NCBI GenBank assembly: GCA_001899715.1
Contig: MKWI01000013.1
Coordinates: forward strand, 62,001 to 126,000
Source: Sphingobium sp. 66-54
Lineage (GTDB): Bacteria; Pseudomonadota; Alphaproteobacteria; Sphingomonadales; Sphingomonadaceae
Length of the DNA: 64,000 bases
Direction: 5' to 3'
Of the stretch, positions 16,581 to 24,610 are shown piece after piece; positions within the stretch are counted from its first letter, which is position 1, and each line of letters opens with the position of its first letter. A model generated the notes under the pieces. The model did not search any database. It was not told where the DNA came from and worked only from the letters and a program-made list of their open reading frames with translations. A program made the translations under genes and the position numbers.

Positions 16581-17774
16581 TCAACCCGGCCGGCCGTCCG
16601 CGCGCGGCCGCGTGTAGATGCGCGCGGCCCAGATGACCCACGGTAGGAAAGCCACGATCCAGCCGAACGCGGCGAGGCTCTGCCAGGCGAGCCAGTCGGC
16701 CGACAGCTCCGCGCCGATGCGGACGATGCAGACGATCTGCACCGCAATGAACGCATAGGCGGCGACTGGCGGAAAGACGAGCGGGCGGCCGGAATGGCCC
16801 TGCGTCACCCGCGTCACCATGGCGATGAGGATACTGCCGAAGAAGCCGACGAACAGCGCATGGGCCGGCGCGCGGCCGAGGATCGTTTCGCCGTGCAGGG
16901 CGAGGGCGAGGTCCTGCGCGGCGTAGAGCGCGAAGGCGATGGGTAGCCAGAGCAGCCCCGCGAACAGCACCAGCAACAGCGGCGGCATCCGGCGGCGCGG
17001 GAACCAGCGCAGCGTGACCAGCAGGGCGAGCGCGCACAGCGGCACGTCGGCCAGCCAGAGCCACGGCGCCGGCAGCGCGAGGTGCAGCGCCATCAATGCC
17101 CAACCGGCCGCCAGCACCCATTTGGGGCGCCACGCCTGATAGCCGGGCAGCGCGCTCGCGGCGAAGAAGGGGAACATGCGGTGCGCCACGGTGAAATAGA
17201 TCGGCGCCAGCAGCCCGAACGTGCCGAGCTTGATGGCGAAATTGCCCAGCGGCTCGTTGCCGGTCAGCAGATAGGTTGCCCACAGCGCGATACCGGCCGC
17301 GCCGGCGCAGAGCGCGCCGAAGCAGCCGAGCAGATGCCAGGTCTGGCCGGCGTCCACCCGCGCGAGGCGGCCGAGCGGGACCAGCGCGATCAGCCAGCCG
17401 GCGAGCGTCGCCAGCGCGCCGATCACCGCGCCCATGTGCCAGCCCAGCGCCCCGGCGAGAGTGAGGAGCTGGCCGCCGAGCAGCCCCAGCCCGACCGGCC
17501 ACGCATAGCCGCGCGCGATCTCCGGCTGGCCGATCCAGCGCGGAAAGACGGTAAGCAGGAAACCGAAGAAGAAGCTCGGCAGCACCTGATATTGCATCAG
17601 GAAGGCGTGCAGCCGCCCGGCATAGGGATCGGGCTGCGGCATGGGGAACAGCGCCCAGCGGGTGGCGGCGAGCCACAGCGCCCACCAGGCCATCGCCAGC
17701 AGCAGATTGAGCGTGCCGACGAAGAACATCAGCCGATGCGGCGCACGGCCGAGATTGGCAATCGACGGCGGCAT
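16581..17774 (-). CDS. nnrS: NnrS family protein
   Basis: A 397-residue integral membrane protein with about 12 helices. The signature AHALFVGFFGSILIAMVTRV followed by TQGHSGRPL is characteristic of NnrS, a haem- and copper-containing membrane protein linked to tolerance of nitric oxide. The early motif LHAFLMQYQVLPSFFFGFL also fits. It lies 47 bases downstream of ccoS and is probably the last gene of the cbb3 operon, convergent with the DUF2249/DUF59 operon. Confidence 0.92.
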   Translation of the reverse strand: MPPSIANLGRAPHRLMFFVGTLNLLLAMAWWALWLAATRWALFPMPQPDPYAGRLHAFLMQYQVLPSFFFGFLLTVFPRWIGQPEIARGYAWPVGLGLLGGQLLTLAGALGWHMGAVIGALATLAGWLIALVPLGRLARVDAGQTWHLLGCFGALCAGAAGIALWATYLLTGNEPLGNFAIKLGTFGLLAPIYFTVAHRMFPFFAASALPGYQAWRPKWVLAAGWALMALHLALPAPWLWLADVPLCALALLVTLRWFPRRRMPPLLLVLFAGLLWLPIAFALYAAQDLALALHGETILGRAPAHALFVGFFGSILIAMVTRVTQGHSGRPLVFPPVAAYAFIAVQIVCIVRIGAELSADWLAWQSLAAFGWIVAFLPWVIWAARIYTRPRADGRPG

Positions 17775-17821
17775 ATCGAGGTGGTCTCCCTTGTTCCGGC
17801 GCTTTCCCTCCGCGTGGAGGG

Positions 17822-17971
17822 TCAGAGCGGCTTGTCGTCTTCCATCAGGATGCGCTCGGCCGCGCCGGCGATATCCTCATACTGCCCACTGCGCAGCGCC
17901 CAGAAGAACAGGCCGAGCCCCAGCACGCCGAGCCCGATGGAGATGGGGATCAGATACCAGAGCGCGGCCAT
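17822..17971 (-). CDS. ccoS: cbb3-type oxidase assembly protein CcoS
   Basis: A 49-residue protein: one N-terminal transmembrane helix (LIPISIGLGVLGLGLFFWAL) followed by the diagnostic RSGQYEDIAGAAERIL and an acidic tail. CcoS is needed for cofactor insertion into the cbb3 oxidase subunit CcoN. It starts 3 bases after the stop of the DUF2189 gene, showing it belongs to the same operon. Confidence 0.92.
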   Translation of the reverse strand: MAALWYLIPISIGLGVLGLGLFFWALRSGQYEDIAGAAERILMEDDKPL

Positions 17972-17974
17972 GGC

Positions 17975-18757
17975 CTATTGCACCGCGCGGTAGGCGTGCC
18001 ATGTCGCATGGCCGAGCCACGGAAAGACCACGATCAGCCCGAGCAGGCCGGTCGCCACCGACAGGCCGAACAGCACGAGTACGATACCGCCCCAGACGAT
18101 CATTGTGCGCCGGTTGTTCCAGACCAGCGCCCAGCTCGTGCCGATGGCGGTCATCGCGTCGATGCGCTGATCGAGCATCATCGGGATGGAAAAGGCCGAG
18201 ATGGCGAAGGAGAAGGCGGCGAACAGCCCGCCCACCAGCGTGCCGACGACCAGCATGGCAAGGCCGATGTGCGTAGTGAACAGCATCGCCGCGACATGGT
18301 CCAGCCCCGGAAAGGCCCGCACGCCGAAGAACAGGGCGTAGATGATGACGGCGGCGCGCAGCCAAAGCAGCATCACGCCGCACAGCAGCGCGCCGATGAA
18401 CAGCACCTGCCCGCCGGCGACAGCCTTTGGTAGCAGCATCTGCCGCAGCGAGACCGGCTCGCCCTGTTCCAGCGCACGGCTCTTGGCATAGAGACCGATC
18501 GCCAGCGTGGGCGCGAACACGAGGAAGCCCGCGATTGCCGGGAACAGCGCATAGTCCCAGCCAAACCAGACCAGTCCGCCGACGATGCCAGCCGAGAGCA
18601 GGAAGACGAATAGCCCGTAGAGCAGACTTGGGCCGGCATCGGTCATGAGGTCGCGCCAGCCCGCGCGCAGCCATGCGAACGGCGCGTCCGGCGCCAGATG
18701 CCGCGCATAGGGCTTCTCGATCGGCAGCGGCGGCACGACGGGCGGGATGATGACCAT
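17975..18757 (-). CDS. DUF2189 integral membrane protein
   Basis: A 260-residue protein with about six transmembrane helices, beginning with a soluble N-terminus (KPYARHLAPDAPFAWLRAGWRDL). The pattern FAWLRAGWRDL near the start and the SWALVWNNRRTM segment fit DUF2189, a family often placed next to cbb3 oxidase and Fe-S genes. Function is not known. It sits between the small cysteine protein and ccoS in the cbb3 operon. Confidence 0.82.
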   Translation of the reverse strand: MVIIPPVVPPLPIEKPYARHLAPDAPFAWLRAGWRDLMTDAGPSLLYGLFVFLLSAGIVGGLVWFGWDYALFPAIAGFLVFAPTLAIGLYAKSRALEQGEPVSLRQMLLPKAVAGGQVLFIGALLCGVMLLWLRAAVIIYALFFGVRAFPGLDHVAAMLFTTHIGLAMLVVGTLVGGLFAAFSFAISAFSIPMMLDQRIDAMTAIGTSWALVWNNRRTMIVWGGIVLVLFGLSVATGLLGLIVVFPWLGHATWHAYRAVQ

Positions 18758-18775
18758 CTTCGTCTCCGGTTTAGC

Positions 18776-18964
18776 TCAGCATGACGGCTTGGCCGCGCTG
18801 AACGGCGTGGTTGACGACGCAGCGTCCCCCGCCTTGACATGGGGTACGCAGGTCGGCTGCGAGCTGGTCGCGACATAGACGAGGTGCGCATTGGCGAGCA
18901 GCACCACCGCCAGCGCGATGCCGGCCAGCGTCAGGAAGAAGGCGCGCGAACGCGGCAGCCTCAC
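18776..18964 (-). CDS. Small single-helix membrane protein with C-terminal cysteine, cbb3 operon
   Basis: A 62-residue protein with an N-terminal hydrophobic helix (FFLTLAGIALAVVLLANA) and a periplasmic-looking tail containing TCVPH and a terminal cysteine. It starts with GTG overlapping the ccoP stop (GTGA), so it is translationally coupled to ccoP. It is in the place where other organisms carry ccoG or ccoH but does not look like either. The two cysteines could bind metal or form a disulphide; no family is recognised. Confidence 0.65.
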   Translation of the reverse strand: MRLPRSRAFFLTLAGIALAVVLLANAHLVYVATSSQPTCVPHVKAGDAASSTTPFSAAKPSC

Positions 18965-19857
18965 GAGCGGCCTCCCTTGTCGAGCAGGTAGAGGGTGAGG
19001 ATCCTGCGCTCCACCGGGGTGAGGCGATGCTCCCAGGCCGGCATCTCGCCGTGCCGTCCCTCATAAATGCTGGTGTAGATCGAGTCGAAATCGCCGCCGT
19101 AGAGCCATGTCCCGTCGGTCAGGTTGGGCACGCCGAGCTGTTGGTTGCCATGCCCTTGCGGCCCATGGCAGACGGCGCAGTTGGCTGCGAACGCCTCCCG
19201 CCCCTTGGTGATGGCGGCGGCCTTGCCCTTGGCCGAGGCAGGATCGGACAGGCTCTGCACATAGGTGGCGACGGCGATGACCGTGTCATTGTCGAGCAGC
19301 CCGTCGCGACCAAAGGCGAGCATCTGGCTGACGCGGGTTTCCGGGCTCGCCGGGCTGTTGACGCCCACCGCGATGGTATGCGCGATCTCGTCCGGACTGC
19401 CGCCCCACAGCCAGTCGCCATCGGTCAGGTTGGGGAAGCCCCGGCCCTGGCCGCCGGTGGCGTTGATGCCGTGACAGGCCGCGCAATTATCCCCGAACAG
19501 CCGGTGGCCGTCCTCGCGGACGAATGCCATCAACGCCGGATCGGCCCGTACCGCGCCGATGTCCCTGGCGGCGATCTGGTCGGTCCAGCGGGCACGGTCT
19601 GTCGCGGCGCGCTGCACCTTGGCGGTGACGATCTTATGCTGGTTGGTGTCCAGCAGACCCTTGGTATAGGTCGTGCCGATCGGCCAGGCGGGCATCATGA
19701 TCCAGTAGCCGAGCCCGAACAGGAAGGTGAGGATCAGGAAAATCCACACCACGCGCGGCACCGGCGTGTTGAGTTCCTTGATGCCGTTCCACTCATGGCC
19801 CGTCATCATGTGCCCGGTGCGCGGATCGCGCTCGCGTTTATGCTCCTCTACCGCCAC
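18961..19857 (-). CDS. ccoP: cbb3-type cytochrome c oxidase subunit III (dihaem CcoP)
   Basis: A 298-residue dihaem cytochrome that feeds electrons to the cbb3 oxidase. The N-terminus has GHEWNGIKELNTPVPRVV, diagnostic of CcoP, then one or two membrane helices (about 36-58). The haem motifs are C125AAC128H129 and C227AVC230H231. The start is GTG, inside the last codons of ccoQ. Family members also anchor the complex for cytochrome c donors. Confidence 0.95.
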   Translation of the reverse strand: MAVEEHKRERDPRTGHMMTGHEWNGIKELNTPVPRVVWIFLILTFLFGLGYWIMMPAWPIGTTYTKGLLDTNQHKIVTAKVQRAATDRARWTDQIAARDIGAVRADPALMAFVREDGHRLFGDNCAACHGINATGGQGRGFPNLTDGDWLWGGSPDEIAHTIAVGVNSPASPETRVSQMLAFGRDGLLDNDTVIAVATYVQSLSDPASAKGKAAAITKGREAFAANCAVCHGPQGHGNQQLGVPNLTDGTWLYGGDFDSIYTSIYEGRHGEMPAWEHRLTPVERRILTLYLLDKGGRS

Positions 19858-20018
19858 GGCTTGTCCTCGTCGTCGATGATGTCGCGAGCAGCTTTGTCGA
19901 ACCGGGCGCGGTTGGCCGGCCAGCAGGCATAGATCAGCGCGGCCGCCGCCATGGCGAGCAGGTAGAACAGCCCGTAGGACTTGGCGAAAGCGACCAGCAT
20001 ATGATGTTGGATATCCAT
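19848..20018 (-). CDS. ccoQ: cbb3-type oxidase subunit IV/CcoQ
   Basis: A 56-residue single-helix protein located between ccoO and ccoP. The hydrophobic core GLFYLLAMAAAALIYACW is followed by PANRARFDKAARDIIDDED, the pattern of CcoQ (residues NRxxFDxAA). CcoQ stabilises CcoP in the assembled oxidase. It overlaps ccoP by 10 bases. Confidence 0.92.
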   Translation of the reverse strand: MDIQHHMLVAFAKSYGLFYLLAMAAAALIYACWPANRARFDKAARDIIDDEDKPWR

Positions 20019-20029
20019 CGCGGTCCCCC

Positions 20030-20764
20030 TTATTTCTGCGCGGTCTGTACCGGCGGCGGCGTGTGCGCGGCGCTGCTCAGCTTGCCGAGGATCTGGAGAT
20101 AGGCGACCAGCGCGTCCATCTCCGTCACCGTGTCCTTGTCGCCATCGAAGGTGCGGACCTGCGTCGCATCGCCGTAGCGCTTCACCAGCCCGGCGGTGTC
20201 GTCGTCCGGCGATGCCTGGGCGGCCGCGTCGGCCGTCGCGTTGGCGATCATCTCGTCCGTATAGGGCACGCCGACCCGGCGCAGCGCGCGCAGGTCATCC
20301 GCCAGATGCGCGGTCTGGAGCGGCGCGGCGCGCAGGAAGGAATAGCGCGGCATGATCGACTCCGGCACCACGTCGCGCGGGTTGGTAAGGTGGGCGGTGT
20401 GCCACTGGTCGGAATATTTGCCGCCGACACGGGCGAGGTCCGGCCCGGTGCGCTTGGAGCCCCACAGCATCGGGTGGTCGTATTTGGATTCGACCGCCAG
20501 CGAATAGGGGCCGTAGCGCTCCACCTCGTCGCGCAGCGTGCGGATCATCTGCGAGTGGCAGGCGTAGCAGCCCTCGCGCATGTAGATGTTGCGCCCGGCC
20601 AGCTCCAGCGGGGTGTAGACCCGCATGTTCGGGTCCGTCTCCACCGTTTCGTCGATAGTGAACAGCGGCGCGATCTCGATCAGCCCGCCGATGCTCGCCA
20701 CGATCATGATCGCCACGGCCAGCACGACCGATTTGCGCTCGATGCGATAATGGGTTCCGAACAT
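20030..20764 (-). CDS. ccoO: cbb3-type cytochrome c oxidase subunit II (CcoO)
   Basis: A 244-residue monohaem cytochrome c subunit. The N-terminal membrane anchor (VLAVAIMIVASIGGLIEIAPL) precedes the haem motif C66YAC69H70 in REGCYACHSQMIRTL, a family signature. Other signatures are YGPYSLAVESKYDHPMLWGS and RTGPDLARVGGKYSDQWH. It is five bases downstream of ccoN. Confidence 0.96.
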   Translation of the reverse strand: MFGTHYRIERKSVVLAVAIMIVASIGGLIEIAPLFTIDETVETDPNMRVYTPLELAGRNIYMREGCYACHSQMIRTLRDEVERYGPYSLAVESKYDHPMLWGSKRTGPDLARVGGKYSDQWHTAHLTNPRDVVPESIMPRYSFLRAAPLQTAHLADDLRALRRVGVPYTDEMIANATADAAAQASPDDDTAGLVKRYGDATQVRTFDGDKDTVTEMDALVAYLQILGKLSSAAHTPPPVQTAQK

Positions 20765-20769
20765 CGCCG

Positions 20770-22437
20770 TTATTCCGCAGGCTGGGGGTTGGCGGGGAGA
20801 GGTGCCCCGGGTTGGGGCAGGGGCGTGTCGCCCGCCGGTGCTGCGCGCGGCGCGGGCCGGCGGATCGTCATCCAGATATTGTAGCAGGCGATCAACGTGC
20901 CGGTCAGGAACAGCAGGCCGCCGATCGCGCGCGCGATGTAATAGGGATGCATGGCGATCATCGTATCCAGGAAGGAGTAAGTGAGCGTGCCGCTATCGTT
21001 ATAAGTACGCCACATCAGGCCCTGGATGATGCCCGAGTTCCACATCGCGAAGACGTAGATGAGCGTGCCGGCTAGCGCGAGCCAGAAGTGGACCTCGACC
21101 AGCACCGGCGAATACATGCGCTCGCGCTTCCACAGCCACGGCACCAGTGCATAGAAGGCGCCGAAGGTGATGAGCGCGTCCCAGCCGAGCACGCCGGCGT
21201 GGACGTGGGCGACGGTCCAGTCCGTATAATGCGAGAGCGCGTTGACTGGCCGGATCGCCATGAACGATCCCTCGAAGGTGGAGAGGCCGTAGAAGATCGC
21301 CGCCATCATCATGAAGCGCAGCGCCGCATCGTCGCGCACCCGGTGCCAGGCGCCGTTGAGCGTCGCCAGCGCGTTGCCCGCCGCGATCCACGAGGGGATG
21401 AGCAGCATCAGCGAGAAGGTCATGCCCAGCGTCTGCACCCAGTCCGGCAGGGCGGTGTAGTGCAGGTGGTGCGAGCCGGCCCACATGTAGAAGAAGGTGA
21501 TGCCCCAGAAGCCGACGATCGACATGCGATAGGAGTAGATCGGCCGCTCCGCCCGCTTGGGCAGGTAATAATAGAGCATCCCCAGGAAGCCGGCGGTGAG
21601 GAAGAAGGCGACGGCGTTGTGGCCGTACCACCACTGCGTCATCGCATCCTGCACACCGGAGAAGGCGCTGTAGCTCTTCACGCCCGCGAACGAGGCCGGC
21701 ACCGCCAGATTGTTGACGATATGAAGGATCGCGACGACGAGGATGAACGCCAGATAATACCAGTTGGCGACGTAAATGTGCGGCTCCTTGCGGCGCGCGA
21801 GCGTACGCAGGTAGAGCAGCAGATAGACGACCCAGACGACGACCAGCCAGATATCGGCATACCATTCCGGCTCGGCATATTCCTTGGATTGGGTGATGCC
21901 GATGAGATAGCCCGAGACGGCGAGGATGCAGAAAAGCTGGTAGCCGATCAGCACGAACCACGGGCTGAACTGGTCCGCCAGCCGCGCGCGCGAGGTGCGC
22001 TGCATGACGTGGAAGGAGGTGGCGATCAGCGCGCTGCCGCCGAAGCCGAAGATGACGCCGGTGGTGTGCACCGGCCGCAGCCGCCCGAAGCTGGACCAGG
22101 CGGCATCGAAGGTCATGTCCGGGAAGGCGAGCAGCCACGCGACCCAGTCGCCTACGCCCATGCCGAACACTGCCCAGATCATCGACAGGATGATGCCGAC
22201 CTTGATCGGGTCGTCATAATAGTCATGGAGTCGTTCGGCAGGTGGCTCGGGCGCGAAATAGCCCTTCAGCACCGGGGCCAGCACGACCAGGCTGAACAGC
22301 AGCACGACAAAGCCGTGCACCTGCAACAAATCGCCCCGCATCGCACCAAATGCCGCCATTGCCATGCCGACGATGGCGAGCAAGGCAAGCACGACCAACG
22401 CCCTCTGGCGTTCGTTAACAGTCAGCCCCGAAACCAC
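20770..22437 (-). CDS. ccoN: cbb3-type cytochrome c oxidase catalytic subunit I (CcoN)
   Basis: The 555-residue haem/copper catalytic subunit, with about 12 transmembrane helices. Conserved segments include GVIFGFGGSALIATSFHVMQRTS, WYGHNAVAFFLTAGFLGMLYY with the active-site histidine, and VAHVHAGVLGWDALITFG. The C-terminus becomes proline-rich and hydrophilic. The start is GTG at 22437, preceded by GGAAGCGGAA-like purines. The oxidase is a high-affinity terminal oxidase used at low oxygen. No perfect FNR box was found in the 170 bases upstream. Confidence 0.96.
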   Translation of the reverse strand: MVSGLTVNERQRALVVLALLAIVGMAMAAFGAMRGDLLQVHGFVVLLFSLVVLAPVLKGYFAPEPPAERLHDYYDDPIKVGIILSMIWAVFGMGVGDWVAWLLAFPDMTFDAAWSSFGRLRPVHTTGVIFGFGGSALIATSFHVMQRTSRARLADQFSPWFVLIGYQLFCILAVSGYLIGITQSKEYAEPEWYADIWLVVVWVVYLLLYLRTLARRKEPHIYVANWYYLAFILVVAILHIVNNLAVPASFAGVKSYSAFSGVQDAMTQWWYGHNAVAFFLTAGFLGMLYYYLPKRAERPIYSYRMSIVGFWGITFFYMWAGSHHLHYTALPDWVQTLGMTFSLMLLIPSWIAAGNALATLNGAWHRVRDDAALRFMMMAAIFYGLSTFEGSFMAIRPVNALSHYTDWTVAHVHAGVLGWDALITFGAFYALVPWLWKRERMYSPVLVEVHFWLALAGTLIYVFAMWNSGIIQGLMWRTYNDSGTLTYSFLDTMIAMHPYYIARAIGGLLFLTGTLIACYNIWMTIRRPAPRAAPAGDTPLPQPGAPLPANPQPAE

Positions 22438-22607
22438 GTTCCGCTTCCCCGTTGCTTCGTTTCCGGCGCCCTACCATAAAAAATATATTTTCAATACCTC
22501 TTTTACGAAGGGTGTGCGCGGGCGCCGTCCACCCAGTGACCAGTGGCCGGAATATAACAGCTTACACCGGGATCGCGAGACCAATTCTGAGAGGGCGGCC
22601 ACTCGGG

Positions 22608-24272
22608 CTAGACCGCGTAGCGGGCTTCAAGCAGGTCGAGCTCCCGCACCAGTTTGCGCGCGATTTCGCTGCCGAGCTGCCGGCGCTGCACCATCTGGAA
22701 GATCTCGACCCGCTCCGCCCGCAGCGCAGCGAGTCGCAGGTCGCGCTCGATGCGCTCGATCAGCTTGACCGACGCCTTCTCCTCGGGATCGCCCTGCCGG
22801 CTTTCGATGCGCAGGCGGTAGGCGTCCATGATCCGCGAGGCGGCCGCGACATACAGGTCGGCGTCGGCGCGCCCCTCGGCCATCTCGTGCTCCACCTGCT
22901 GGACGGCGCGGATGGCGGCCTGTGCAGCGGCGATCCGCGCCTCCTCCTCTTCTGCCAGATGCGAGGGCTCCTCGGGCATCTCAAGACCGCGCAGCAGCAT
23001 CGGCAAGACGATGCTCGCCGCGATCAGCGAGACGATGATGACACCCATGGCGAGAAAGATGGCAAGGTCGCGCGCCGGGAAAGCCGCGCCGTCGCGCATC
23101 ATCAGGGGGAGGGTCAGCACACCGGCGAGGGTGATGGCGCCGCGCACGCCGGCGAAGGACATGGTGGCGATGATCCGCCAGTTGGGCGTGCGCTGACGCT
23201 CCCGCGCCCGAAACAACGTGAGTCGGAAGGAGACCCACACCCAGGCGAAGCGGAGCGCGGCCAGTCCCAGGTTGATCGCCACGACGTAGATGGCCAGCCA
23301 CCATGGTTCGTGATGGCCGGTGAGGCGCACCGTCTCCGCCGCACCCGCGAGGATGCCGGGCAGTTGCTCGCCCAGCAGCACGAAGATGATGCCATTGGCG
23401 GTGAACTGGATGGTATCCCACACCGTGTTGCGGCGGATGCGGGTAATCGCCTCGATCTCGCCGCGTGTCTCGACGAAGCCCATGGTGAGGCCGGCGGCAA
23501 CGGCGGCGAGAATGCCGGAGCAATGGAGGTGCTCGGCCAGCAGGTAGGAACCGAACGGAATGAGCAGGCTGATGAGGATCTGCGAGCCGCCTTCCTCGCC
23601 GTAGCGGCGCGAGATCCAGCTTTTCAGTGCCCCGACGCCCCAGGTGAGGCCGGTGCCGATCGCGATACCGCCGAACGCGACCCAGAGGAAGTTGAGCGCG
23701 GCATCGTGGAGCGAGAAAGTGCCCGTCAGCGCGGCCGCCACGGCGAAGCGCAGGCAGACCAGACCTGACGCATCGTTGAGCAGCGATTCCCCTTCCAGGA
23801 TGTGCATCATCCGCTTGGGGATCGGCACCCGCCGGGCGATGGCCGTCACCGCGATCGGGTCCGTGGGCGAGACCACCGCGGCGAGCGCGAAGGCGACCGG
23901 CAGCGGCATGGAGGGGATCATCCAGTTGATGAATAACCCCATGCCGACCACGGTGAACACCACCAGGCCCAGCGCCAGCTCCAGCACCGTCTTGCCGTCC
24001 TTGAACAAGCCCTCGCGCGGGATCCGCCACCCATCGAGGAACAGCAGTGGCGGCAGGAACAGCAGGAAGAAAATCTGCGGATCGAGCGTCACCCGCCAGT
24101 CCGCCACCAGCCCGATCACCGCGCCGAGCGCGATCTGGAACAGCGGGCGGGGCAGGGGCAGCGGGACGGCGCGCGATACGACGCCGCTCAGGATGACGGC
24201 GAGGAGCAGGAACAGGACGATGGTGATGGTTTCCAAAGGGCGGTCCGATCTCCTTGCTGGATGGGCGGTCAT
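22608..24272 (-). CDS. Na+/H+ antiporter, CPA1 family (NhaP-like)
   Basis: A 554-residue antiporter. About 12 membrane helices occupy residues 15-415; the transport motif is VVSPTDPIAVTAIARR and a second conserved segment is LEGESLLNDASGLVCLRFA, with the Asp/Asn pair for ion binding. A cytoplasmic tail of about 120 residues is charged and partly coiled (EEEEARIAAAQAAIRAVQQ). The start is not certain: ATG 24272 is used, but a TTG at codon 13 is also possible. It probably exchanges Na+ or K+ for H+. Confidence 0.92.
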   Translation of the reverse strand: MTAHPARRSDRPLETITIVLFLLLAVILSGVVSRAVPLPLPRPLFQIALGAVIGLVADWRVTLDPQIFFLLFLPPLLFLDGWRIPREGLFKDGKTVLELALGLVVFTVVGMGLFINWMIPSMPLPVAFALAAVVSPTDPIAVTAIARRVPIPKRMMHILEGESLLNDASGLVCLRFAVAAALTGTFSLHDAALNFLWVAFGGIAIGTGLTWGVGALKSWISRRYGEEGGSQILISLLIPFGSYLLAEHLHCSGILAAVAAGLTMGFVETRGEIEAITRIRRNTVWDTIQFTANGIIFVLLGEQLPGILAGAAETVRLTGHHEPWWLAIYVVAINLGLAALRFAWVWVSFRLTLFRARERQRTPNWRIIATMSFAGVRGAITLAGVLTLPLMMRDGAAFPARDLAIFLAMGVIIVSLIAASIVLPMLLRGLEMPEEPSHLAEEEEARIAAAQAAIRAVQQVEHEMAEGRADADLYVAAASRIMDAYRLRIESRQGDPEEKASVKLIERIERDLRLAALRAERVEIFQMVQRRQLGSEIARKLVRELDLLEARYAV

Positions 24273-24610
24273 TTTTTCCGATCCGTGCGGGGCAGGTCAA
24301 CCGGGGCGCGCAATTTTATGATGCGGCTTTGCGGAGGGTTCCGATGCCTGATCGTCCAGCGGAATTATGGTGGGGAAAGCGGATTGCGCAGTTCCACCCG
24401 CACATTGCGGAAAGCCGGCAAAAAACGCGCAAATGCCATTATAATATTAGAAAACTAATTGACTAAAAATATCATTGTTGATGTTCAATGGGTTTATTTT
24501 TCATCATGTGGAAACAACCGCCAAATCGGGAATTGCATGATGTTATGCTATCTGGATAAATCGGATGAGATTTGGGCCGGTTGAGCCGGCACCCGTTAAA
24601 GGAGGGGTAA
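24273..24610. other. AT-rich intergenic region with promoter candidate
   Basis: This 338-bp gap is markedly richer in A and T than its surroundings, especially 24420-24560. No gene or repeat is recognised. A possible promoter for the downstream receptor is TTGCAT (24533-24538), 16 bp, GATAAA (24555-24560). The receptor start is preceded by AAAGGAGGGG, a strong ribosome site. Confidence 0.4.

Noticed and set aside
14254..17685. Minus-strand open frame of over 1100 codons across the DUF2249 region
   Set aside because: Antisense to clearly recognisable plus-strand proteins and only partly overlapping NnrS in another frame; composition is not protein-like.
24254..24466. 70-codon frame in the AT-rich gap before the TonB receptor
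   Set aside because: No ribosome site, no recognisable domain, and it overlaps the start region of the antiporter gene.
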